A stretch of 64,000 bases of DNA from NCBI GenBank assembly GCA_050789255.1, contig JBOZRQ010000033.1:124001-188000 (forward strand), in the 5' to 3' direction. The position numbers and the translations under genes are program-made. This document shows, one piece after another, positions 41,226 to 49,170 of the stretch (its first letter is position 1; each line of letters opens with the position of its first letter). The DNA comes from JBOZRQ01 sp050789255. Lineage in GTDB: Bacteria; Bacillota; Sulfobacillia; Symbiobacteriales; Symbiobacteriaceae. Below the pieces are notes generated by a model that was given only the letters and a program-made list of their open reading frames with translations, made no database searches and had not been told where the DNA came from.

Positions 41226-42584
41226 GTGAAGAACATCGACTGGAACGAAGCCGTCGCCGAACTCGTGGCAAACCTTAGTACCCTACTTCGTTTTGATACG
41301 ACCAACCCGCCCGGCAACGAGACCCCCGCCGCTCAGTGGATCGCTGAACTGCTTCGGAGCGAAGGGATTGAGGCGGAGGTATACGAATCCGCCCCGGGCC
41401 GCGGCACCACCATCGCCAGGCTGCGCGCCCAGGGACCGGTGGATGGCGAGCCGCTACTGCTGATGGGCCATACGGACGTGGTTCCCGCTGACGATGCGCC
41501 GGACTGGAAGCAACCGCCCTTCTCGGGCGCCGTCGTGGGCGGCGAGGTGTGGGGGCGCGGCGCCCTTGATATGAAATCCACCGTCGCCACCTGGATGAGC
41601 CTGATGCTCCTCGCCAAGCGCTCGGGGCTACCGATGAAGCGCGATATCATCCTGATGGCCAATGCCGATGAGGAGACCGGCGGCGACGTGGGCGCCCGCT
41701 GGATCGCCGAACATCACTTTGATCAGGTCAAGGGCGCCGGCGGTCTGTCGGAGGGCGGCGGCACCCTGGTCGAGATCAACGGACAGCAGTACTTCACCTA
41801 CCAGGTGGCCGAGAAGACCTCCTGCAAGTTCCGCATGGTAGCGAAGGGCGCCGGCGGGCATGCCTCGGTGCCGAGCCCTGACAACCCGGTGCTCCACCTG
41901 GGCCGGGCCATCGCCGCCCTGGGCGACAACCCCCTGCCCGTCCACATTACGGAGCCCTTCCGGGCCTTTGCCGAGGGTGTAGCGGCGCACCAGCCGGAGC
42001 CCAGGCGCTCGGCCTGGCTCAAGCTCGCGACTGACCCCGCCGGCGCCGAGGAGCACCTGGCCGCCGCCGTGGAGGATCCCCGCCAGCGCCGCAAGTTCCG
42101 TGCGATGATGCGCAACACCGCCACCCCGACCATGCTGCAGGCCGGCAGCAAGATCAACGTGATTCCGTCCACGGCGGAGTGCATGGTGGACTGCCGTATC
42201 CTCCCCGGACAAACCAAGGAGAGCGTGGAGGCTGAGGTGCGGGCGGTCCTGGAGGAGGCCGGCGTGCTGCAGCATATCGACCTGGAGTGGATGGTGCGCC
42301 CCATTAAGAAGGACTCCCCGGTTCAGAGCCCGCTGGTTGACGCGATGCGCTCGGCTCTGGCCAAGCACGCCCCCGGCGTGCCGCTGATCCCGCAGATGAG
42401 CACCGGCGGCACCGACAACGAGTTCTTCCGAGACAAGGGGATGCCGATTTACGGCTTCGTGCCCCTGCCCCAGGGCGAGGCGCTGTCCACCGTGCACGCC
42501 GCCGACGAGCGCATCACGGTGAAGGGGCTGGAGTTCTCCCTGAAAGTGACCTGGGACGTCCTCATGGCCTTCTGCGGACGCTAG
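41226..42584 (+). CDS. M20-family metallopeptidase (ArgE/DapE/CPG2 type)
   Basis: A 452-aa M20 peptidase. GTG 41226, with AGGAGGATC 3-9 nt upstream, is preferred over ATG 41094. Metal ligands sit in LLMGHTDVVP, WGRGALDMKS and NADEETGG, followed by the dimerisation domain and the last His region (TVHAADERI). Members hydrolyse N-acylated amino acids or dipeptides; specificity is not evident. It ends just before the big hairpin at 42601. Confidence 0.9.
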   Translation: MKNIDWNEAVAELVANLSTLLRFDTTNPPGNETPAAQWIAELLRSEGIEAEVYESAPGRGTTIARLRAQGPVDGEPLLLMGHTDVVPADDAPDWKQPPFSGAVVGGEVWGRGALDMKSTVATWMSLMLLAKRSGLPMKRDIILMANADEETGGDVGARWIAEHHFDQVKGAGGLSEGGGTLVEINGQQYFTYQVAEKTSCKFRMVAKGAGGHASVPSPDNPVLHLGRAIAALGDNPLPVHITEPFRAFAEGVAAHQPEPRRSAWLKLATDPAGAEEHLAAAVEDPRQRRKFRAMMRNTATPTMLQAGSKINVIPSTAECMVDCRILPGQTKESVEAEVRAVLEEAGVLQHIDLEWMVRPIKKDSPVQSPLVDAMRSALAKHAPGVPLIPQMSTGGTDNEFFRDKGMPIYGFVPLPQGEALSTVHAADERITVKGLEFSLKVTWDVLMAFCGR

Positions 42585-42600
42585 ATAGTTTCATAATTCA

Positions 42601-42668
42601 TGCAGGGTACCGCGCCTTTCTGTAGAAGAGTCTCAAGACGGGACTCTGCGAAAGGGCGGTACCCTGCA
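42601..42668 (+). repeat. Long near-perfect inverted repeat (hairpin) before a TPR gene
   Basis: Left arm 42601-42620 (starts TGCAGGGTACCGC) and right arm 42650-42668 (ends GCGGTACCCTGCA) pair over 19 bp with one bulge; inside, AGAGTC and GACTCT form a second stem. The right arm ends 3 nt before ATG 42672, whose own Shine-Dalgarno sequence is not evident. It may act as a terminator for the peptidase gene or control translation of the TPR gene; there is no T-run. Confidence 0.7.
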
Positions 42669-42671
42669 CTT

Positions 42672-43352
42672 ATGAAGACGTTTGCGTTGTTCTGGATCCT
42701 GTCATGGCTGATGGGCTCTGCTACGGGCCGGCTTTTGATCGCGGTGGCAGTCCTTTGGTACCTCGATAACCGGTATGTCGGCCTGCTGGCCTCCCTGTGG
42801 GCGCCTGTCGTCCGAGCACAACGGATATCGGGCCTGCGCCACGCTGTTGAGGTCAACCCTTCCGACGTCCGTTCGATGGTCGAGCTTGGCGACCACTATC
42901 TGCACGCCGGCAGGCCAGGCGCCGCAGCCGAATACCTGGAGAAGGCGCTCGACCGGGGGGAGGACAGCGCCCGGGCGATTTACCTGCTGGGCGGCGCCCT
43001 GGTGCAGCTAGGCCGTCACGCCGAAGGCCGCGCCCGCCTGGAGGCTGCCGTGGCCCAAATGCCGACCGTGGGGTATGGCGAGCCCTACATCTTCCTGTTG
43101 CAGGAGGCCGTGAAGACCGACGGCCCGCAGTCGCAGCGGGTCGAGGGTGTGGTCGCCCAACTCGACCAGTTTGACGGTGTGGAGGTCCTGACCCGTGCGG
43201 GCCGCGTTTGTGCGGCAGCCGGACGCAAGGACCTGGCTCGCCGCCTGTTCGAGGAAGCGATCCGCAACTATGGGTATATCCCCCGCAAGATGCGGCGTCG
43301 GGAGCGGCGCTGGCTGTTCCGTGCCCGGCTCGGCCTCTTGAGCTCCAGATAG
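42672..43352 (+). CDS. TPR protein with N-terminal membrane anchor
   Basis: ATG 42672 gives a 226-aa product (the in-frame extension to 42600 runs through the hairpin). An N-terminal hydrophobic segment (FALFWILSWLMGSATGRLLI) precedes helical repeats of TPR type: DVRSMVELGDHYLHAGRPGA, AIYLLGGALVQLGRHAEGRA, VLTRAGRVCAAAGRKDLARR. Basic C-terminus. Probably a membrane-tethered protein-interaction scaffold. No clear ribosome site: AAAGGG is 16 nt away and inside the hairpin. Confidence 0.7.
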   Translation: MKTFALFWILSWLMGSATGRLLIAVAVLWYLDNRYVGLLASLWAPVVRAQRISGLRHAVEVNPSDVRSMVELGDHYLHAGRPGAAAEYLEKALDRGEDSARAIYLLGGALVQLGRHAEGRARLEAAVAQMPTVGYGEPYIFLLQEAVKTDGPQSQRVEGVVAQLDQFDGVEVLTRAGRVCAAAGRKDLARRLFEEAIRNYGYIPRKMRRRERRWLFRARLGLLSSR

Positions 43353-43681
43353 GGACAGCGATGCCAAATGGCAGCTACTGAGAGATCATCAGGAGTACAA
43401 CATCAGACCGGAAACTGTCACTTCCCAGTCCGATACCAGCGCATCGAATTAGCAAATATTACCATTAGCCACTGCACGCGCAGATCGTGTTAGTGAGTGT
43501 TACTTCCCACCTCAATGCGCGCAGAGCGTGTGAGTAAATGTTACTTCCCTGCCCGATCATGTTCGATCATCTCCGACCGATTCCGATCAAACTGCTTCGA
43601 ATTCCCTCGTGCGCTATCGAACCTCCTTCGACAATTTTCGTTTATATAAGTGCAACCAGTTGTCGAGGAGGAGGAACCTTG
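43353..43681 (+). other. Gene-free region with direct repeats
   Basis: A 329-bp stretch of lower GC content before a hypothetical gene. It holds a 31-bp direct repeat (43478-43508 and 43519-43549, 27/31 identical, starting GCGCAGA and ending GTTACTTCCC) and a third partial copy of the tail (TGTCACTTCCC, 43416-43426). A TATATA box at 43641-43646 lacks a partner -35. No open frame with a ribosome site was found. Confidence 0.6.
43478..43549 (+). repeat. 31-bp tandem direct repeat
   Basis: Two ungapped copies, 41 bp from start to start, with four mismatches. Their spacing (about four helical turns) suits paired binding sites; no known motif recognised. Confidence 0.6.
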
Positions 43682-44269
43682 ATGCCCAAGAATGTGGAGG
43701 AGGCGGCTGCGACCGCCATGAATCAGGCCACCCAGCGTCCGGCCCTGACTGGCGGAGATCTCGACATCGCGAAGGTGGACGAGGCGACTTCCGTTCAGCG
43801 GCTCGACCCCATGGTGACGATTGGCCGGTGGTTCATCAGAGGGAACACCAGCGCTTATGAGAGGTGGGTTGAGCTGGCAAAGGCTCAGTCGACCGATCAT
43901 GCGGAAACTCCGGCCCAGGCGATTATCGCTCACAAACGCATCGACGGCGCCAACTTCCTCCTCCTCCGTCCCTGCAAGAACACCGAAACCGGTCTGCAGG
44001 TCACCTATTCGAAGAAGGCCAACACCTTCCAGATCAGCAAGCTGCACCTATTCTTGAAGCGCAACAAGCTGGTTCCCACCGCTGCGACCGTCTTTAGCGG
44101 CCCGTGTGCTCCCGGCACCGACAGCCACCTTGGCGACTGCCTGATTATGAACGTCAGCGAAGCCAAGGAGCGCCCCGTCGAGAAGAAGCCGAAGAAGCAG
44201 GACGCCAAGCCGGCTCAAAGCCAGAGCACACCCGCCCCCGGCCCGGCGCCCGTGACGAACGTGACCTAA
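43682..44269 (+). CDS. Hypothetical protein with Pro/Lys/Gln-rich tail
   Basis: ATG 43682 has GAGGAGGAGG about 8 nt upstream. The 195-aa product begins MPKNVEEAAATAMNQATQRP, has a folded-looking middle (GRWFIRGNTSAYERWVELAK, FQISKLHLFLKRNKLVPTAA) with two cysteines in CAPGTDSHLGDC, and ends in a low-complexity tail rich in Lys, Pro, Gln and Ala. No membrane segment or signal peptide. Not recognised. Upstream direct repeats may regulate it. Confidence 0.65.
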   Translation: MPKNVEEAAATAMNQATQRPALTGGDLDIAKVDEATSVQRLDPMVTIGRWFIRGNTSAYERWVELAKAQSTDHAETPAQAIIAHKRIDGANFLLLRPCKNTETGLQVTYSKKANTFQISKLHLFLKRNKLVPTAATVFSGPCAPGTDSHLGDCLIMNVSEAKERPVEKKPKKQDAKPAQSQSTPAPGPAPVTNVT

Positions 44270-44272
44270 CAC

Positions 44273-44308
44273 GAGGGGAGCCCTGCAAAGCTGCAGGGCT
44301 CCCCTTCT
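44273..44308. terminator. Bidirectional terminator
   Basis: GAGGGGAGCCCTGCA and TGCAGGGCTCCCC form a 13- to 14-bp perfect stem with loop AAGC, followed by TTCTGTCT. It serves the 43682 gene and the convergent gene. Confidence 0.9.
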
Positions 44309-44316
44309 GTCTCCAA

Positions 44317-44601
44317 CTAGCGACCCTGGGTCCCCTGGGCGCCGCCCGCACCGCCCGCGCCGCCCTGCTTCTGGCGGGCGCCCTGAGCGTTCTCGACGCC
44401 CTCGTCAGCCAGAGCGCCTCCGGCCAGCGCGCCAGCGGCCGTGCCAGCAGGCCCGAGCAGCGAGCCCAGAGCCGCACCGCCGAGGCCGCCACCGGCCCAG
44501 GCGGCGCCCTCCGCCATGTCAGCTCCGCCAACGTTGGCGTTCAGCATGCCCTGATTCTGGTTCTGGTTCTGCTTCTGATTCTGTCCCTGATCCTGCGCCA
44601 T
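44317..44601 (-). CDS. Small Gln/Asn-rich glycine-zipper protein
   Basis: A 94-aa protein with three segments: an Asn/Gln-rich N-terminus (MAQDQGQNQKQNQNQNQG), a middle Gly/Ala hydrophobic stretch (AAWAGGGLGGAALGSLLGPA continuing to GALAGGALAD) resembling a glycine zipper, and a Gly/Gln-rich tail. ATG 44601 has AAAGGGTGAGGG upstream. It could insert into or coat a membrane or be a spore-coat-like small protein. No family recognised. Confidence 0.6.
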   Translation of the reverse strand: MAQDQGQNQKQNQNQNQGMLNANVGGADMAEGAAWAGGGLGGAALGSLLGPAGTAAGALAGGALADEGVENAQGARQKQGGAGGAGGAQGTQGR

Positions 44602-44786
44602 ACGCCCTCACCCTTTCGGTTTGTCTGAGGCCCGCATTATCGTGCTCTTTGCGGCGGGAGCGTATCCGCCCATCGCCACGGATTGTTGTGTTCCCCCGGA
44701 ACCGTCCCAGTTCCGGCAAAGATTCTGAAGGTGATTAATTAGAACATCGTGTATATGTAAAGTACCGCTTCCACGGAGGGATCGAC

Positions 44787-46838
44787 TTGAAACGACTCTT
44801 GACCTTCTTGCTTACCGCGACCCTTCTGCTAAGCTCGTTTGCACTTGCCGCCGCAGAGCCGGCCCCGATCACCGTCGTCATTGACGGTAAGGTCCAGACC
44901 TACGAACAGCCGCCAGTCGTGGTGGATGGGAGCACCTTCGTGCCGCTGCGGGCCATCTTCGAGGCCCTCGGCGCCAAGATCGACTGGGATGCGCAGACCC
45001 GCACCGTCACTGCGGTCAAGGGCTCGAAGACGATCTCCCTGACCGTGGGCAGCGACCTTGCATACATAAATGGCGCCTCGCACAAGCTGGCGCAGCCGGC
45101 CCGGATTATCTCCGACCGGACCATGGTGCCGCTCCGATTCGTTGGTGAGGCGCTCGGCGCCGAGGTGCGCTGGTACGGCGAAACCCGCACGGTGGAGATC
45201 ACCTCGAACGTCGGTGGGGTCATTAGCTTCGGCGTTGCCACCGAGCCTGACTCGCTTGTCCCCATCCTTAGCACCAACACGAACGCAAGCCTGGCTCTCG
45301 GCCTGATCTATGACTCCCTGCTCACACTGAACGAAAAATACGAGACCGGGCCGGGCCTCGCCACCTCGTTTACGGTCGAAAACGACCGGGTGTACACCTT
45401 CCAGCTCCGCGAGGATGTAAAGTGGCACGACGGGCAGCGGTTTACGGCCCACGATGTGGCCTTCACCTTCCAGGCCATCGCGCATCCCGGCTATACAGGC
45501 GTGCGGCAATCGAAGATGGACTACGTCAAGGGTGCCGCCGCCCTGTTCAAGGAGTACGAATCGATTGACGCCGCTCGGACCTCCGGCAAGCTGACGTCGT
45601 CCGAGGCGCAGGCTGCCAAGCTCGCCGCCTGGGAGGCCTGGAACAAGACCGGGGGCATCCGGGTGCAGGGCGATTACACCTTCGTCATTGAACTCGACCA
45701 ACCGTTCGCCCCGACGCTGATCGACTTTGGCGCCCAGTACATCATTCCCGCTCACATCTGGACGAAATACCTCGGTGAGGGTATGAAGTCTGCCCCGGCT
45801 GCCAGCAAGCCCATTGGTACCGGCGGTTATCGCCTGATGAGCTGGGAGAAGGGGAAGCAGATCGTTCTGGAGCGAAACCCGGACTGGAAGTGGGGCCCCA
45901 TGGGCACCCACAACCGCATTGAGCAGATCGTCCTCAAGGTGATCCCCCTGGCGCAGGGGCTTGCGGAGGGGGTCATGCTGGGTCAGGTGGACGTGGTGAC
46001 CGTCAACACCGACTACGGCGATTACATCAAGCAGAATGTGCAGTCGGTGAAGGTGTACGAGTACGCTTCTCTCCAGTACACGTTCATCGGGTACAACTTC
46101 AAGGATCCACTCGTTTCTGACCAGAACATTCGAAAGGCGATCGCCCACGCCGTGAACCGGGACGCCATGCTCTCCTCCGTCGTGGGCGGGCATGGCACCA
46201 AGGTGAACAGCCACGGCCACCCGGCCCGCTGGGACTTCAACCCCGCCGTACCTGCCATGGAGTACGATCTCTCGAAAGCCGAGGCGTTGCTGGACCAAGC
46301 CGGTTGGAAGCTGGACAACGACGGCTGGCGGCGCAAAAACGGCCAACTTCTGCAGATCGAACTCGCCGTGAACAATGCCAAGGTGCGGACCGACGCTGCC
46401 GCGTTCCTGCAGTCGGCCCTCAAGGCGGTTGGCATCAAGGTCAACGTGAGGGTGATGGAGTGGAACGCCTTCCTCGATTACATTGATTCCGACCGGGAGC
46501 AGGCGTTCGTACTGGGCTGGAGTATGGGCTTCGATCCTGATTCGCATGACATTTTCCATTCCCAGGGCGCCTTCAACCGGACCATGCAGGCCTACAGCAA
46601 TCCCCGGGTGGACGAGCTGCTGGAGCGTGGACGTACGGTGACCGACAGGGCAGAGCGGATCAAGATCTACCATGAGCTGCAGCAAACCCTCGCCGAAGAG
46701 CAGGTGTACACCTGGCTGTATGCCGCCAACACCATGAGGGCCATCAGCAACCGAGTCAAGGGTGTGATGGCCGATCGCCTGGGCAGCGTCGGGCCGGAGT
46801 GGCACATCGAAAACTGGTATGTCTCCGACGACGAATGA
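44787..46838 (+). CDS. Stalk-domain / family-5 substrate-binding fusion protein
   Basis: A 683-aa secreted protein. The signal peptide (RLLTFLLTATLLLSSFALA) has no lipobox. Residues ~27-145 are a copper amine oxidase N-terminal-like (stalk) domain in two copies: VDGSTFVPLRAIFEALGAKI and SDRTMVPLRFVGEALGAEV. The rest is a complete SBP_bac_5 (DppA/OppA-like) solute-binding domain (PDSLVPILSTNT, VKWHDGQRFTAHDVAFTF, NIRKAIAHAVNRDAML). Usually such proteins are lipoproteins; here the stalk domain may replace the lipid as the surface anchor or spacer. TTG 44787 has GGAGGG 6 nt upstream. No permease or ATPase of an Opp system is adjacent. Confidence 0.88.
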   Translation: MKRLLTFLLTATLLLSSFALAAAEPAPITVVIDGKVQTYEQPPVVVDGSTFVPLRAIFEALGAKIDWDAQTRTVTAVKGSKTISLTVGSDLAYINGASHKLAQPARIISDRTMVPLRFVGEALGAEVRWYGETRTVEITSNVGGVISFGVATEPDSLVPILSTNTNASLALGLIYDSLLTLNEKYETGPGLATSFTVENDRVYTFQLREDVKWHDGQRFTAHDVAFTFQAIAHPGYTGVRQSKMDYVKGAAALFKEYESIDAARTSGKLTSSEAQAAKLAAWEAWNKTGGIRVQGDYTFVIELDQPFAPTLIDFGAQYIIPAHIWTKYLGEGMKSAPAASKPIGTGGYRLMSWEKGKQIVLERNPDWKWGPMGTHNRIEQIVLKVIPLAQGLAEGVMLGQVDVVTVNTDYGDYIKQNVQSVKVYEYASLQYTFIGYNFKDPLVSDQNIRKAIAHAVNRDAMLSSVVGGHGTKVNSHGHPARWDFNPAVPAMEYDLSKAEALLDQAGWKLDNDGWRRKNGQLLQIELAVNNAKVRTDAAAFLQSALKAVGIKVNVRVMEWNAFLDYIDSDREQAFVLGWSMGFDPDSHDIFHSQGAFNRTMQAYSNPRVDELLERGRTVTDRAERIKIYHELQQTLAEEQVYTWLYAANTMRAISNRVKGVMADRLGSVGPEWHIENWYVSDDE

Positions 46839-46853
46839 CCTCCTCGCAAACAT

Positions 46854-46893
46854 GCTCGACGCCGTGCTGAACACAGCACGGCGTCGAGCTTTC
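46854..46893 (+). terminator. Terminator of the SBP fusion gene
   Basis: GCTCGACGCCGTGCT and AGCACGGCGTCGAGC form a perfect 15-bp stem with a 6-nt loop, followed by TTTC. Confidence 0.92.
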
Positions 46894-47329
46894 ACTGGGT
46901 CGTCCTAGCTACCTTGGTGTCCGTGAAACCCTCATCCACCGACAGCGCCCCGGGCCCTGTAAAGGCGAGTGCGAGGCTACCCAGCATGATCAGGTACTCG
47001 AGGCGGATCTGGTTGAAGTCGAGCCCGCCGGCCCGGGTGGCCGAAGCCCACTTGGCGGAGAATGTTGCGACCACCATAATCACGGCAAACAACACCCCGA
47101 TGATGCGGGTGCCGAGCCCGATGATCAGAAGGGCGCCGCCCACCAGTTCGGCGTACGCGACGAACGGGGCCATAATGCCGGCCGCCGGAATGCCGATCGA
47201 GGTGAAGAACCGGGTCACACCGGCCAGACCGGTCACCTTGGCGTAGCCTGACAGCAACATGATCACGCCGATGCCCAGGCGCATCAGGAGCGGGCCGTAC
47301 CGCTCATAGCGATGAAGTCCCGATAACAT
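46892..47329 (-). CDS. DoxX-family membrane protein
   Basis: ATG 47329 has GGGGAGGG 6 nt upstream, so the longer frame from 47365 is not used. The 145-aa product has four hydrophobic segments: LLMRLGIGVIMLLSGYAKVT, MAPFVAYAELVGGALLIIGL, RIIGVLFAVIMVVATFSA and LEYLIMLGSLALAFTGPGAL. This matches the DoxX/DoxD family, often linked with redox stress or quinone/thiosulfate metabolism. Function here unknown. Confidence 0.88.
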   Translation of the reverse strand: MLSGLHRYERYGPLLMRLGIGVIMLLSGYAKVTGLAGVTRFFTSIGIPAAGIMAPFVAYAELVGGALLIIGLGTRIIGVLFAVIMVVATFSAKWASATRAGGLDFNQIRLEYLIMLGSLALAFTGPGALSVDEGFTDTKVARTTQ

Positions 47330-47390
47330 GAGAAACCCTCCCCGGAGAATGGCTGTTTCCAGCATTCCCCGAGGAGGGCGTTTCCATTAC

Positions 47391-49169
47391 CTACCGGTAC
47401 CAGTCCGCCTGGGCCCGGAACAGTGCAGCGTACTCGCCGTCGGCCGCCATCAGGTCGTCGTGGCTGCCCGCCTCCACAAGGCGCCCGGCCTTCAGCACGA
47501 AGACCCGGTCCGCCAGACGGGCAGCGCCCAGTCGGTGCGAGATCAGGAAGGCGGTCTTGCCCTGGGAGAGCTCCTTAAAGCGCCGGAAGACCTCCAGCTC
47601 AGCCATGGGGTCCAGGGCTGCAGTCGGCTCGTCGAGGATCAGTACGCTGGCCCGGCGCATGTAGCCCCGGGCGATGGCCACCTTCTGCCACTGCCCGCCC
47701 GACAGCTCCTCGCCGCCAGCCCACTGCTTGCCCAGGATGGTCTCATACCCCTGGGGCAGCCCCGCAATCACCTGTGCGGCGCCCGATCCGGCCGCCGCGG
47801 CCTCGATGCGCTCGCTCTCCCCCACGCAGGCCGTCTCGCCCACCCCGATGTTCTCCCCGGCCGGGAGCGAGTAGCGGACGAAGTCCTGAAAGACCGAGGC
47901 GATACGGGCCCGGAGCCCGGCGCCCTCCTGGCTGTTTGGATCGACCCCGTCCAGCCGGACCTTGCCGGCGGTGGCCGGGTAGAGACCCATCAGCACCTTG
48001 ACCATGGTCGATTTGCCGGCGCCGTTCTCACCCACCAGGGCGATCAACTCGCCGGGCTTGACCCGGAAGCTTACGTCCTGAAGCGACGGGTGCACGGCCC
48101 CGGGGTAGGCGAAGCTGACGTTCTCCCAGACCACCTCAGCGGGCTTTGGCTCGGCCGTGGCAGCCGCCTCGGCCTCAGCGTCCGGGTCCGTCGTGGAGTC
48201 CAGGAACGCCCAGAAGTCCGTAGCGAAGCCGCCACCCCGGCGAAGGTTCGCCGACATCCAGACCAGGCCGCCCAGGTCGTTCTGAACATCCTGCGCCACC
48301 TTCACGGCGGCGGCGAAGGCGCCCACGGTGAAGCGCCCGGCGAGGGCAGCGAAGCCCAGGAGCACGACCGACACCGCATAGGCGCCCGTCACCAGCAGCC
48401 CGGCGACCGTGTCCCGGAGCGCCACTCGCTCCAGCAGCGCAAGACGCTGTCTCATCGGCCCCAGGGTGTACGCACGCAGCAGCCTGACCAGCTCTTTGCC
48501 CAGGCTGAAGAGGCGAATCTCCTGCGCAGCCCGGCGCTCGGTCAGCAGCTTATAAACGTACTCGGCGCGGCGCCCTTCCTCGGTCTGGGCGAAGTAGAGC
48601 TCATAAAGGGCCCCGGCCGACTTCTGCCGCAGGTAGGCAGCCGGCACGGAAGCCACGGCCATGACCAGGGCGGCCGGCCAGTAGGTGACGGCCAAGGCGA
48701 CCATCACGGAGATGAGGCTGACCGAGTGCAGCGCGACGAAGTTGACCTGCTCGATCGCCATAAAGATGTAGCCGCGCATACCGTTGCGGGCCCGGGTGAA
48801 CTTGTCGAAGAACTCGGGGGTCTCCATGTCGACCAGGGGCGCCCTGCCGGCGCGGTCGAGGAGCCGAGCCTCCAGGACGAACTCGGCATCCTGCCGGAGC
48901 CGCTCCCAGAGGTAGGGCGAAACCTCCTTGGTCATCTCACCGAGCAGGTACGCGCCCGCGAGGGCAGCGATCCAGCCGGTCGCCGACTGCCATGCAAACC
49001 CGGCCTGCAGGTGGTCGACCACGTAGTTGATCAGCCCCTGCACCGCCATGAACTCCAGGGCGGGCACCACACCGCCGAGCAGCGTGGTCACGCCGATCAG
49101 CACCGAGACCCAGGGGCTGGTTTTGACGACGGCCCACATGAAGCGGGCAAGGTTGCGGTAGAAGAGCAT
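47391..49169 (-). CDS. ABC exporter-fold subunit, second of a pair in the GH operon
   Basis: ATG 49169 (LFYRNLARFMWAVVK) has AAGGAGG 9 nt upstream; the frame to 49211 lies in the previous gene. The 592-aa half-transporter has six helices then a canonical NBD: Walker A LVGENGAGKST, signature ELSGGQWQK, Walker B VLILDEPTAALD, switch ISHRLGAARLAD. Both ATP sites with its partner look functional, unlike the 28-36 kb pairs. It is the last gene of the GH2-...-ABC series. Exporter fold rather than a sugar-importer type; what it moves is unknown. Confidence 0.92.
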   Translation of the reverse strand: MLFYRNLARFMWAVVKTSPWVSVLIGVTTLLGGVVPALEFMAVQGLINYVVDHLQAGFAWQSATGWIAALAGAYLLGEMTKEVSPYLWERLRQDAEFVLEARLLDRAGRAPLVDMETPEFFDKFTRARNGMRGYIFMAIEQVNFVALHSVSLISVMVALAVTYWPAALVMAVASVPAAYLRQKSAGALYELYFAQTEEGRRAEYVYKLLTERRAAQEIRLFSLGKELVRLLRAYTLGPMRQRLALLERVALRDTVAGLLVTGAYAVSVVLLGFAALAGRFTVGAFAAAVKVAQDVQNDLGGLVWMSANLRRGGGFATDFWAFLDSTTDPDAEAEAAATAEPKPAEVVWENVSFAYPGAVHPSLQDVSFRVKPGELIALVGENGAGKSTMVKVLMGLYPATAGKVRLDGVDPNSQEGAGLRARIASVFQDFVRYSLPAGENIGVGETACVGESERIEAAAAGSGAAQVIAGLPQGYETILGKQWAGGEELSGGQWQKVAIARGYMRRASVLILDEPTAALDPMAELEVFRRFKELSQGKTAFLISHRLGAARLADRVFVLKAGRLVEAGSHDDLMAADGEYAALFRAQADWYR

Positions 49170-49170
49170 G

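Noticed and set aside
43478..43549. Short CRISPR-like repeats
   Set aside because: Spacing between copies is only 10 bp and there are too few units.
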